The position numbers were made by a program, and so were the translations under genes. From NCBI GenBank assembly GCA_963753225.1, contig CAVWBQ010000015.1:62001-126000 (forward strand): a stretch of DNA of 64,000 nt. Reading direction: 5' to 3'. Below the pieces are notes generated by a model. It was given only the letters and a program-made list of their open reading frames with translations, did no database searches and was not told the origin of the DNA. Positions 8,515 through 16,364 of this stretch are shown piece by piece (within the stretch, counting starts at the first letter, position 1; each line of letters begins with the position of its first letter). The stretch is from Palsa-504 sp963753225. GTDB lineage: Bacteria > Actinomycetota > Actinomycetes > Streptosporangiales > Streptosporangiaceae.

Positions 8515-8981
8515 TTCTCCCGCCGCAGGACGGCGGCCAGCAGGCCCATGCCGCCGACCATCGTGACCAGCAGCGGGGCCAGCAACGGCGGCCCCATCTC
8601 CATGTTGTACCTGGCGTTCTTCCAGCCCCCGGGCTTCTGGGCGATGCCGCGCGCGTGCAGGTAGGTGCCTTGCAGGCCGTTCGCGACGATCGCGGCCGAC
8701 GCGACGGGCAGCGCTGTCTTCGCCATCCGGCGGCTGAAGAACCCGGCCACGCCGGCCGCCGCGCCGACCGGGCCGAGCGCCACCGGCAGCCACATCATCT
8801 TGTTGCCGAAGCTGGCGCTGTCGTGCTCGAAGTAGATTTCCGCCGCCGTCACGAGCGCGCCCGCCGCCGTGAGGGCCGAGAGGCTGCGCTCGAACCGGCC
8901 GGTCTCCACGTTGCGCAGCATCCGGTCGATGCCATGGACGGCCTGGTCGGCTGCGTCCCGCCGCACGCGCCGCGCTGTCAT
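8511..8981 (-). CDS. Small membrane protein of the GMC dehydrogenase operon
   Basis: 156-residue protein with about three to four hydrophobic segments: SLSALTAAGALVTAAEIYF, MMWLPVALGPVGAAAGVAGF, ALPVASAAIVANGL and LLAPLLVTMVGGMGLLAAVL. The N terminus is charged and ends in a basic RREK tail. I do not recognise the family. As the first gene of the operon, with AGGAGG ahead of its ATG and a GTGA overlap with the subunit-3 gene, it is a plausible membrane anchor or quinone-side partner for the dehydrogenase. That role is inferred from context only. Confidence 0.7.
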   Translation of the reverse strand: MTARRVRRDAADQAVHGIDRMLRNVETGRFERSLSALTAAGALVTAAEIYFEHDSASFGNKMMWLPVALGPVGAAAGVAGFFSRRMAKTALPVASAAIVANGLQGTYLHARGIAQKPGGWKNARYNMEMGPPLLAPLLVTMVGGMGLLAAVLRREK

Positions 8982-9161
8982 CTGCTGTCCTCCTGATCTG
9001 GACGGAAGCAGCCGGCTCCCGTCATAGGCCCTGTCGCCTGTCCCGTTCCGGGCGGCGAACTCGCCTCGCACTACCCTCGGGCGCCGCGCCAAACCTGTCT
9101 CCGCGTCCTGGTCTGCCGTGCGGAGCCTGCCCGGAAGGCCTGGAGCCCGTGGCTGCGCCCG

Positions 9162-10316
9162 TCAGGCGGCGCCGAGCCGGACCTCACAGCTGTCAGATCC
9201 GAGTCGGCCGAGGGAATGTTCCCATGTCAGGCCCGGCCAGTGGTAGCGCGCACCGCCTTCGGCGGGCCGGTATTCGGCGGTATACAACGTCCCGAAGCCC
9301 TCATGAAACGCGGTGGCGTACAACGGCGAGCGCAGGCAGGCCGCCACGACATCAGCGACGGTGCCGCCCGCCGTCAGCAGTTCCTCTAGGTACTGCCGGC
9401 GCTCGACACTGCGGATCGCCGCGGCGTATGGCGCCCACTCCACTTTCTCTTGGTGGTTGGTGGCGACGGCCAGGCTGGTGACATGGGCGGACCGGTCCGG
9501 CGCCAGGTACGCCGTGGCCCGCAGGCCGTCACGGTCCAGTGCCGTGACGTTGTAGGACATGTGAACCGGGAGCCGGCGTAGGGCCCGCATGGCCTCTTCC
9601 GTGTTGTGACAGGTCTCCAGCACATACCGGATCACCAGCGGGATCCCGAAGCCCTCGCCGACCTGAGGCCGGCCGCCGAAGGTGAGGGACACGGCCAGGC
9701 CGGCGTCGTTGACACCGTCAAGCAACCCCCACAGGCAGTCGAGCATGCCGAGCACACGCCGCCCGGCGTATGAGGTCCTGGCCACCACCGCGTCGAACAG
9801 CCGGTAGTCCCAGTCATAGTTGCGGACCAGGGCCGGGCCGCCGGGCAGGACCGCCGCCTGCGAGCACCCGGTGAGAAAGGGTGGCGGATTCCACAGCGCC
9901 AGCGCGGCGCCCGCGTCAGGCTCACCGGGAAGCATGGCGGTCAGCCGCTGCCATGTAGGCACGAGCTCCGGCATATGCTCCTCGAGCCGCATCTGGGCCT
10001 CTTCCGTACCCGGACGGGCGTTTGCCCCCTCTCGCCACCATCTCCCGAAGGCCGGCCAGGCCTGCGTCAGGTGCCGGCGGATCTCGTCACCGGGTTCGTC
10101 CTCCTCCCAGGCCCGCATGCTGAGGGAAATGCCACCGGCCCGCGGCGCCTGTTCCCAGGGTGCGCTCGGCCACGGTCCGGCTGCCCAGTCGGTCGAGGCG
10201 ACACGCTGCAGCCACGAGCGCCAGTCTGACCAGTCAGTCTCCCCCACCCACCTCTGCCACTCATGCCAGTTGTATGGCGGTGCCGCATGATCCTCGCTGT
10301 CCCGGTCTCCGGCCAC
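9162..10316 (-). CDS. C45-family autoproteolytic acyltransferase/hydrolase
   Basis: 384-residue Ntn-hydrolase related to acyl-CoA:6-aminopenicillanic acid acyltransferase (peptidase family C45). Such proteins cleave themselves so that a cysteine becomes the N-terminal nucleophile. The likely cleavage site is Gly-Cys in FLTGCSQAAVLPGG, about residue 155, followed by ALVRNYDWDY, a conserved block of the family. Later GLLDGVNDAGLAVSLTFGG and LAVATNHQ fit the Ntn core. The N-terminal ~150 residues are Trp-rich. The GTG at 10316 is chosen because GGGAGGG lies five bases upstream. It appears to be a single gene; penicillin biosynthesis is not implied. Confidence 0.82.
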   Translation of the reverse strand: MAGDRDSEDHAAPPYNWHEWQRWVGETDWSDWRSWLQRVASTDWAAGPWPSAPWEQAPRAGGISLSMRAWEEDEPGDEIRRHLTQAWPAFGRWWREGANARPGTEEAQMRLEEHMPELVPTWQRLTAMLPGEPDAGAALALWNPPPFLTGCSQAAVLPGGPALVRNYDWDYRLFDAVVARTSYAGRRVLGMLDCLWGLLDGVNDAGLAVSLTFGGRPQVGEGFGIPLVIRYVLETCHNTEEAMRALRRLPVHMSYNVTALDRDGLRATAYLAPDRSAHVTSLAVATNHQEKVEWAPYAAAIRSVERRQYLEELLTAGGTVADVVAACLRSPLYATAFHEGFGTLYTAEYRPAEGGARYHWPGLTWEHSLGRLGSDSCEVRLGAA

Positions 10317-10396
10317 AGGCCCTCCCGTTCGGATGCCATCTGATACCCGCTGCCGGTGCCTTGAATCACGTTTCGTACCGGCCCGCAGCCCATCGG

Positions 10397-11422
10397 TTAA
10401 CGCGCGTTCGGCTCCCCGCGTTCGACCTGCTCCGCGCTGTCCCGGGCGACCGGGTGGCCGGCCTGCGCGGCCGCCTGGCGTTCGGATTCGGCGTTCAGCT
10501 CGGCGCCGATCAGGATCGCCAGCCCGGCCAGGTAGAGCCAGAAGATCAGGATGACCACGCCGGCGAACGCGCCGTAGGTCTTGCCGTACGAGCCGAACCT
10601 GGCTACGTAGAAGGAGAAGCCGAGCGAAGCCAGCACGAAGATGGCCGTGCCGACGATGCCGCCCGGGCTGACCCACTGCCAGCGCGGCGTCTCGCGGTTC
10701 GGCCCGAAGAAGTAGTAGACCGAGAACAGCAGCGTGATCAAGATGATGGTCAGCGCCCACCGCACGACGTTCCAGATGATGGTGAACGCGGCCCCGCTGA
10801 GGCCGATGTGCCCCTCGATCCCCGACCCGATCGACGCGCCGAACACGATGAGCGCCGACGCGATGCCGCCGATCACCAGCGTGGCCAGCATGAGCGGGAA
10901 CGCGTACAGCCGCTTGGCTAGGAACTTGCGATCGGCCGGCACCTCGTAGGCGATGTCAAGCCCGGTCTCGAGCGCCGCCATCCCCCCGGAGGCGCTCCAC
11001 ACGGCCACCACCACGCCGATGATCAGGGCGGTTAGCGAACTGGCCGCGGAGCGATGGATGGCCGACTGGATGGCCTGGCTGAATACATCTGCGGCTCCCG
11101 GTGGTAGTGCCTTCTCCAGGCCGGTGACCAGCCGGTGCACGCCACTGCTGCTGATATGCAGCAGGCTGGCCAGGCCGAGCAGGGCGATCAGCGCCGGGAA
11201 CAGCGCCAGGAACCAGTGGTAAGCCAGGCTGCCCGCGGTCATGGCGCACCGGTCTATCGCGAACTTCTTACCGGTGCGCTTCAGCGTGTTCTTCCAGCCG
11301 GTCCCGCCCAGCTCGAGCGGTGTCTCGGGACCGCCGGACACCTGGCTCTGCGGCGGTATCGTCTCCCGGCCGCCTCCGGTGTCGCTGCCGGGGCTGCCGT
11401 GCCGCGGGTTCAGCGCGGTCAT
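10397..11422 (-). CDS. YihY/BrkB family inner-membrane protein
   Basis: 341-residue polytopic protein of the YihY/virulence-factor-BrkB family (formerly mis-annotated as RNase BN). The N-terminal ~45 residues are hydrophilic, then come about six membrane segments. Family marks are CAMTAGSLAYHWFLALFPAL and the C-terminal FGSYGKTYGAFAGVVILIFW followed by GAELNAE. The function of the family is not settled; export and envelope stress roles have been proposed. The ATG overlaps the TGA of the DUF3618 gene. A second paralogue lies at 45493-46413. Confidence 0.9.
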   Translation of the reverse strand: MTALNPRHGSPGSDTGGGRETIPPQSQVSGGPETPLELGGTGWKNTLKRTGKKFAIDRCAMTAGSLAYHWFLALFPALIALLGLASLLHISSSGVHRLVTGLEKALPPGAADVFSQAIQSAIHRSAASSLTALIIGVVVAVWSASGGMAALETGLDIAYEVPADRKFLAKRLYAFPLMLATLVIGGIASALIVFGASIGSGIEGHIGLSGAAFTIIWNVVRWALTIILITLLFSVYYFFGPNRETPRWQWVSPGGIVGTAIFVLASLGFSFYVARFGSYGKTYGAFAGVVILIFWLYLAGLAILIGAELNAESERQAAAQAGHPVARDSAEQVERGEPNAR

Positions 11423-11694
11423 GTCTTCCGCCGCCTCCAGACCGCGATAGAGCCGACGAGGATGACGCCGGCGGCGGCCACGGCGAGCGGCCAGCGGCGC
11501 TGCACCAGCTGGCTCCGCCGCACCTGTCCTGACACATCGGCGGCTTTACCCTTCACCTCGGCGGTCTTGGCCCGGGCCCTTGACCTCACGTCGGCCTTGG
11601 CGGCCAGCTCATCTACGGTCTGGCCCAGATGCTCCCGGGTCCGCTCGATCTCCTGCTGCAGCTCCGCAGCACTGGCCGGATCTGGTGCGGTCAT
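11419..11694 (-). CDS. DUF3618 protein
   Basis: 91-residue protein. Residues 10-35 match the DUF3618 pattern (LQQEIERTREHLGQTVDELAAKAD), a central charged helix follows, and PLAVAAAGVILVGSIAVW near the C terminus is a single membrane segment ending in WRRRKT. It probably sits in the membrane with a cytoplasmic coiled coil. Middle gene of a three-gene operon with ATGA overlaps at both ends. Confidence 0.88.
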   Translation of the reverse strand: MTAPDPASAAELQQEIERTREHLGQTVDELAAKADVRSRARAKTAEVKGKAADVSGQVRRSQLVQRRWPLAVAAAGVILVGSIAVWRRRKT

Positions 11695-12110
11695 CGTTGC
11701 GCCCTCTCCTTGACTTCCTCCACGTCGGCCTTGACATCGGCAATAGCTTGCGCGGGCACCGGAGGCGTGGCCTTCCGCAGGCGTCCCTTGCCCATGAGAG
11801 TCAGTCCGCCCGCGGCGGCCAGCAAGGCTATGCCGACGATGAGCGCGGCCAGCCAGGCGGTCACCACGCCGCTGATAGCGATGATCGCGCACGCCAGCAG
11901 GCAGCCCACACCATAGAAAGCCACCAGGCCGCCGGTCCCGAACATCCCCGCGCCCAGGGCCGCCTGCTTGCCCTTGCTCGTCATTTCCAGCTGGGCGAGC
12001 TTCAGCTCATCACGGATGAGCACCGACATCTGCTCGGTCATCATCTTGACCAGCTCACCGGTTGAGTACTCCCGGTCGCCGGGAGGCTGGGTGACGCGTG
12101 AACGTTCCAT
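11691..12110 (-). CDS. Phage-holin-superfamily (Act-holin type) membrane protein
   Basis: 139-residue protein with an amphipathic N-terminal helix (LVKMMTEQMSVLIRDELKLA), two membrane segments (GLVAFYGVGCLLACAIIAIS and WLAALIVGIALLAAAGGLTL) and a charged C-terminal helix. This is the layout of the chromosomal holin-like proteins common in actinobacteria, usually found with DUF3618, as here. It is unlikely to be a lytic phage gene because no other phage gene is near. It starts the operon; AGGG lies about 9 bases before the ATG. Confidence 0.85.
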   Translation of the reverse strand: MERSRVTQPPGDREYSTGELVKMMTEQMSVLIRDELKLAQLEMTSKGKQAALGAGMFGTGGLVAFYGVGCLLACAIIAISGVVTAWLAALIVGIALLAAAGGLTLMGKGRLRKATPPVPAQAIADVKADVEEVKERAQR

Positions 12111-12403
12111 CTTTGCTGCCCTTCGCTTTGTTGAGTCCGGTGCGCTACCCGCGCATCAGGGCGTCTAACGCGAGCACCCAAGAAAAAGACCACCATCAAC
12201 GAGGGCACGCGCCCGGATCGTTCGGGGAATGATCTTGTAGCTGCCTCGGTCCTGCATGCCGGATGCCGGCCCGCGGGTTCGTCCCCGGGATGGGGAACTA
12301 TCGGGAGTCCGATGGTTACGTTCGGCAGCTGGGGATATTGCGTACCTGGGCGCCGTTGTGCGTATGTTTGGTCACACAGGTCTTCCACATGGGAGGCGTC
12401 GAG

Positions 12404-13615
12404 GTGACAGCGCCGACGGAGCTCGCCTCCACTGAGGCCAGGCTCCGGGCCATCCAGTCGATCACGGACTCCGCGCTGTCCCGGCTAGATGACCGCGAGT
12501 TGCTTGTCGAGCTGCTGGACCGCACGAGAGAGATCCTGCACGCCGACACGGCCGCGGTACTGCTGCTGGATTTCTCCTCCGGGCAGCTGATCGCGACCGC
12601 GGCCGCCGGGCTGGAGGAAGAGGTGCGCCAGGGCGTCCGGATCCCGGTGGGGCGGGGGTTTGCCGGGCGGATCGCCGCTAAGCACCAGCCGGTGATCCTG
12701 GATCATGTCGATCACACCACCGTGCTCAACCCGATCCTGTGGGCTAAGGGGATCAAGTCCATGATGGGCGTGCCGATGACGGCTGGCGGCAGAGTGACCG
12801 GCGTCATGCATGTCGGCTCGCTGCGGTCCCGCAAGTTCACCGGCCATGACGTCGAGCTGCTGCAACTGGCCGCGGACCGGGCCGCGGCGGCGGTGCAGTC
12901 CATGGCGGCCAGGGCCGATCGTGTCGCGGTGGAGGCGCTGCAGCGCAGCCTGGTCCCTTCGGCGCTGCCGGCTGTGGCCGGGGCAGAGATGGCCGCGCGT
13001 TACGTTCCTGGCAGCGGGGTGGTGGGCGGCGACTGGTATGACGCGTTCACCCTGCCATCGGGGGAACTGTGTGTCGTTATGGGCGATGTGGCCGGATCCG
13101 GTCTGCCCGCCGCGGTGATCATGGGAAGGATGCGCAGCGCGCTGCGCTCCTACGCGCTGGAAAGCTCGGATCCGGCCGAGGTCCTGAGCCGGCTCGACCG
13201 GAAGATGAACCACTTCGAGCCCGATGCCCTGGCCACTGTGGTCTACGCCGTCTTCGAACCGGCGCTCGACCAGGTGCATGTCTGCCTGGCCGGGCATTTC
13301 CCGCCGGTCATCGCGCTCCCGGGTCAGCCGGCGCAACTGACCCCCATCGCCAACGGGCTGATGATCGGGGTCTCTCCGGCTGCGCCACGGCAGGTGACCA
13401 CCGTGCCGATCCCGCCCGGTGCCCTGCTGTGCTTCTACACCGACGGCCTGATCGAGCGCCCTGGCCAGCTCATTGACGACGGGCTGGAACGACTCCGCCG
13501 GGTGGTCGTGGCGCAGTCCCCCGAAGCTGCCTGTGCCGAGGTGATGCGCGCGCTGGTCGGCGACGAGCCAGCCCGGGACGACGTAGCCCTGCTGATGATG
13601 CGGCGCAGGCTGTAG
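12404..13615 (+). CDS. GAF-domain SpoIIE-type serine phosphatase (PP2C)
   Basis: 403-residue regulator. A GAF domain spans about residues 15-170 (RAIQSITDSALSRLDDRELL to LLQLAADRAAAAV), followed by a short linker and the RsbU/SpoIIE PP2C domain. Metal-binding and core motifs are GGDWYDAF, VMGDVAGSGLPAA, FYTDGLIERPGQ and DDVALLMM. Such phosphatases dephosphorylate anti-anti-sigma factors to release sigma-B-like factors. GTG at 12404 is preferred because GGGAGG sits 7 bases upstream; an ATG 15 bases earlier is also in frame. Divergent from the holin-like operon. Confidence 0.88.
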   Translation: MTAPTELASTEARLRAIQSITDSALSRLDDRELLVELLDRTREILHADTAAVLLLDFSSGQLIATAAAGLEEEVRQGVRIPVGRGFAGRIAAKHQPVILDHVDHTTVLNPILWAKGIKSMMGVPMTAGGRVTGVMHVGSLRSRKFTGHDVELLQLAADRAAAAVQSMAARADRVAVEALQRSLVPSALPAVAGAEMAARYVPGSGVVGGDWYDAFTLPSGELCVVMGDVAGSGLPAAVIMGRMRSALRSYALESSDPAEVLSRLDRKMNHFEPDALATVVYAVFEPALDQVHVCLAGHFPPVIALPGQPAQLTPIANGLMIGVSPAAPRQVTTVPIPPGALLCFYTDGLIERPGQLIDDGLERLRRVVVAQSPEAACAEVMRALVGDEPARDDVALLMMRRRL

Positions 13616-13771
13616 CGGCAATTCCAGCACGCAATTGCGCAAGACCTATCGTCCCGGCGAGGCACACGGAGTAAAGTCAGGTTAAGCGCATAGTTACGAC
13701 ACAGCACTTTCCGCGTCCGTCGTGCAGGCGTGCCGTCGGAGAGCACCCGGCCCGACCCAGGGGGGAACGGC

Positions 13772-14113
13772 ATGATCACTATCAGCAAGACCATCCTGAG
13801 CGGCACGGCTCCCGGGCAGATCCGGGACCAGACCTCCGGCCTTGCCTCCGCACCGCTCCGCGACCTAGCCGCCAGTCTCGCCGCGGACCCCGATTTGACC
13901 GTCTCGGTCATCACCTACCAGGACGGCCGCCAGGAACTCGAGGTCCTGCATACCGGGCCGCCGCACCCTGATGAGGACGCCATCGACCGCCGCAAGTTCG
14001 CGTGCCAATCCGGTGCGACGCAGGGCGGCACACTGCCCATCGCCAGCCCGGCCGACCTGCAGAACGCGATGAACCTGATCCGCGCCATCCTCCGGAACGC
14101 CGCCACCGCCTGA
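13772..14113 (+). CDS. Hypothetical 113-aa protein
   Basis: Soluble protein I do not recognise. The ATG at 13772 follows a strong GGGGGG site. The N-terminal part is MITISKTILSGTAPGQIRDQ, the middle has a beta-rich VSVITYQDGRQELEVLHTGP, and the C terminus is a helix (ADLQNAMNLIRAILRNAA). It lies 156 bp after the phosphatase gene on the same strand. No membrane segment or enzyme motif is visible. Confidence 0.6.
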   Translation: MITISKTILSGTAPGQIRDQTSGLASAPLRDLAASLAADPDLTVSVITYQDGRQELEVLHTGPPHPDEDAIDRRKFACQSGATQGGTLPIASPADLQNAMNLIRAILRNAATA

Positions 14114-14267
14114 CGGCACCTGGTAACAGGCCGGCGCGGTTGCCCGCCTGAGCGCACCCCGTCATGAGCTCGCCTGTAAGCGTGCTGGGCCGCGAAGGCG
14201 TCCCGCCCGCTGCACTCCGCCGTGCCCGGCCGACAGCAGCCCCGGGCCGACGAGGACACGACATCTC

Positions 14268-14409
14268 TGCATGTATACGACGAATGCGACGTATGCGACG
14301 TCTCTTCGCGTGATCTGCACGTGCAGACGAACATGCATTTGCAAAATACTTATGCAAATATATTTCTGCAACGTGCCTCTGCAATGTGCATCAAGCGTGT
14401 TAGGCTGCA
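14268..14409 (+). promoter_or_regulatory. TGCA-rich leader with palindrome and AT-rich promoter
   Basis: Ten TGCA tetramers occur in 142 bp (starts 14268, 14316, 14322, 14334, 14340, 14353, 14367, 14380, 14387, 14406), several spaced 6-7 or 13-14 bp apart. The pair at 14316 and 14322 forms the perfect 14-bp palindrome TCTGCACGTGCAGA (14314-14327). A tandem 9-bp repeat ATGCGACGT lies at 14284-14301. The stretch 14338-14370 is much AT-richer than its surroundings, with TTGCAA and TATTTC that could be -35 and -10. It precedes the DUF397 gene at 14480. Confidence 0.5.
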
Positions 14410-14479
14410 GACCCGACAACGGTCGCCTGTGCCGCGGCGCCGCGCGTTCTCCTTTATTCTCGAACTCAGGAGAGAAACA

Positions 14480-14740
14480 ATGCAGGTCACTAACGGCATT
14501 CCGGCTGACCAGCTGCCAATGGCGCGCTGGCGCAAGAGTCGGGCAAGCAACCCCAGCGGAAGTTGTGTCGAGATAGCCGAGCTGCCCGGCGGGAAAATCG
14601 CCTTCCGCAACTCCCGGTATCCGTCCGAGCCGACCTTGGTTTACACGCCCGCCGAGATCGGGGCATTCCTGACCGGGGTGAAAAACGGCGAATTTGACGA
14701 CTTGCTCAGCCATGCGCTCGGTGAGTCATTCCCCGCGTAG
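14480..14740 (+). CDS. DUF397 domain protein
   Basis: 86-residue protein. MARWRKSRASNPSGSCVEIA and the later TPAEIGAFLTGVKNGEFDDL are the beginning and end of a DUF397 domain. DUF397 proteins are specific to actinomycetes and usually follow a helix-turn-helix regulator with a DUF5753 sensor domain; several regulate development or act like antitoxins. No such regulator gene adjoins here. Start supported by AGGAGAGAAAC just upstream. A cyclase-like gene follows after 9 bp, so the two may form an operon. Confidence 0.88.
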   Translation: MQVTNGIPADQLPMARWRKSRASNPSGSCVEIAELPGGKIAFRNSRYPSEPTLVYTPAEIGAFLTGVKNGEFDDLLSHALGESFPA

Positions 14741-14749
14741 TCGCGCAAA

Positions 14750-15373
14750 ATGAAAACACACACCGGTAAGTTGCCCGCTCCGCCCCCAGACGGGCAGGTA
14801 TGCACACTATTCGCAGCCGACATCGCCGGATTCACTGCCCCCGAGCGTGACGACGACATCCGCTTGTACCTGCACGAGGAACTCTACAAACTGCTGGAAA
14901 AGGCCTTCGACGGCTCCGGAATCCCCTGGAACCGCTGCTTCCGCGAAGACCGCGGCGATGGCGTCCTGATCGTCATACCGCCCGGCACCGGCTGCAAGAA
15001 AATCATCGACCCGCTACCCGAACGCCTTCGTGGCCTGATCCGTCGCCACAACCATGTCTTCCGCGACGCCGCCGCGATTCAGCTCCGCACCGCCGCCCAC
15101 ATCGGCCCAGTCGACCACGACGGGCACGGATTCATCGGCAGCGACATCAACCTCCTATTTAGGATGCTGAACGCCCGCCCGCTCAAGCGCGCGCTCACCA
15201 GCTCCAGCGCCGAACTCGCCCTGATCATCTCCGATTACCTCTATCACAACATCGTCTGCCGCTATCCCAGCCTGATCAGCCCGGACGCCTTCCAGCCAAT
15301 CAGGTTCCAAGACCAGCACATCAGCACCCAAGCCTGGGCCTACCTCCCCAGCATCCCGCCCTGGCCGGCATAG
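14750..15373 (+). CDS. Class III nucleotidyl cyclase-like protein
   Basis: 207-residue stand-alone cyclase homology domain. The first metal aspartate is in LFAADIAGFTAPE and the second in FREDRGDGVLIVIP. The conserved Asn and Arg of the transition-state segment appear in GSDINLLFRMLNARP. So the main catalytic positions look retained, although the sequence is divergent and substrate specificity (cAMP, cGMP or cyclic pyrimidine) cannot be read here. No membrane or sensor domain is attached. It sits 9 bp after DUF397 with only a weak ribosome site, which suggests translational coupling. The membrane protein at 15396 converges on it from the other strand. Confidence 0.7.
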   Translation: MKTHTGKLPAPPPDGQVCTLFAADIAGFTAPERDDDIRLYLHEELYKLLEKAFDGSGIPWNRCFREDRGDGVLIVIPPGTGCKKIIDPLPERLRGLIRRHNHVFRDAAAIQLRTAAHIGPVDHDGHGFIGSDINLLFRMLNARPLKRALTSSSAELALIISDYLYHNIVCRYPSLISPDAFQPIRFQDQHISTQAWAYLPSIPPWPA

Positions 15374-15395
15374 CGCGCCCCGTAGAGCCGGTCGG

Positions 15396-15923
15396 CTACG
15401 TTCCGGTCTCGCAGCGCGACTCCCAGATCGTGCGCGGGTAGTGCTTGCTGCCCTCGAAAGTGCGGGAGCTCAGGTCAGCTAACCAACTTGTTATCAGGTC
15501 TATAATCGTCCCAAGGAAGACTGCAATTGCGCCGAGCATGATGAAAGTCCAATTCAGCGTAGTTCGGAGAAGCGAGTTCATTCTCATTTGTGCCCTTTGC
15601 AGCTCCGGATCCTCGGGGAGTTGCCTTCTGGCCCGAGCCCGATCGCGAAGGAGGGGGTACAAGGAACCAATCAATATTACCAATTGTACTGATACATACG
15701 CCGTTTGAACTATCTCGTCCGACATGACTTGTGAGAATCGGCGGGCGAGCTCAATAGCAACTCCACGGAGTTGATTGATGCGGTCACCCAGTTCATTTCT
15801 GAGCCTCTGAAATTCTGCTCGGAACTCGCGAAGTGAATCCTGCGCTTGCCGTGCGCTACCTATCAAGATCATCAAAGATCCGACGGAAGCCAGGATATGG
15901 ACGACGTGTGTTGATGTCGGCAC
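15396..15923 (-). CDS. Membrane/coiled-coil protein of unknown function
   Basis: 175-residue protein. Hydrophobic segments lie near residues 8-23 (HILASVGSLMILIGS), 77-94 (VSVQLVILIGSLYPLL) and 128-150 (FIMLGAIAVFLGTIIDLITS). The first two are separated by a charged helical stretch LREFRAEFQRLRNELGDRIN likely to form a coiled coil. The coding sequence is visibly AT-richer than its neighbours, with codons such as ATA and TTA-type positions rare elsewhere in the window, which suggests recent acquisition. I do not recognise the family. It converges with the cyclase-like gene 22 bp away. Confidence 0.6.
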   Translation of the reverse strand: MPTSTHVVHILASVGSLMILIGSARQAQDSLREFRAEFQRLRNELGDRINQLRGVAIELARRFSQVMSDEIVQTAYVSVQLVILIGSLYPLLRDRARARRQLPEDPELQRAQMRMNSLLRTTLNWTFIMLGAIAVFLGTIIDLITSWLADLSSRTFEGSKHYPRTIWESRCETGT

Positions 15924-16168
15924 GCAAGTGGCGCCAACTTATACTGGGTAACGGCGAGTGACGGCACCCGGGAGACGCGGCCGGGAGGGAGTATGCGAGT
16001 GTCATTTGAGGCGGCTGTAACGCTGTCGGCTTTGTGGAAACCAATAACAACGACACGGCCGCGTGGGTCAGCATAAAAGTGGGCCAGCATAGAAGATGTC
16101 GGGGCGAGTACAGCGGGAGGCGGCGGCAGATGCTGGCTGAAGCGGCGCAGCCGGGATAGAACATCCAT
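15872..16168 (-). CDS. Possible small CDS, unknown
   Basis: 98-codon frame beginning MDVLSRLRRFSQHLPPPPAV with a plausible beta segment RGRVVVIGFHKADSV. It overlaps the start of the membrane protein gene by about 50 bp and has no clear ribosome site. It could be a gene remnant. Included only because the first two thirds look protein-like; low confidence. Confidence 0.2.
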   Translation of the reverse strand: MDVLSRLRRFSQHLPPPPAVLAPTSSMLAHFYADPRGRVVVIGFHKADSVTAASNDTRILPPGRVSRVPSLAVTQYKLAPLACRHQHTSSISWLPSDL

Positions 16169-16330
16169 CTGACCGCACTCACCGCCAAAGGGGCCACACC
16201 GCCTGGTGGTTGGCGGGCCGGGTAGCTGCGGGGGCCGTGGTCGGGCCAGCCCAGACGGTTGCAGGATGGCTGGCGCGTTCCGCGCGTCGCTACGCCGGTG
16301 CGCGCTGCGCTGCTGCCATAGGCCGCCAGG

Positions 16331-16358
16331 TTGACAGCGTTACAACAATCTGTACCCT
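16331..16358 (+). promoter_or_regulatory. Promoter giving a leaderless mRNA
   Basis: TTGACA (16331-16336), a 16-bp spacer and TACCCT (16353-16358). The predicted transcription start, about 7 bases after the -10, falls on the A of the ATG at 16365, and no ribosome-binding site precedes that ATG. This fits leaderless transcription, which is common in actinomycetes. Confidence 0.55.
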
Positions 16359-16364
16359 TGTCTT

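Noticed and set aside
14750..15923. Calling the cyclase and membrane genes a Pycsar system
   Set aside because: The genes are convergent, not an operon, and nucleotide specificity cannot be read from the sequence.
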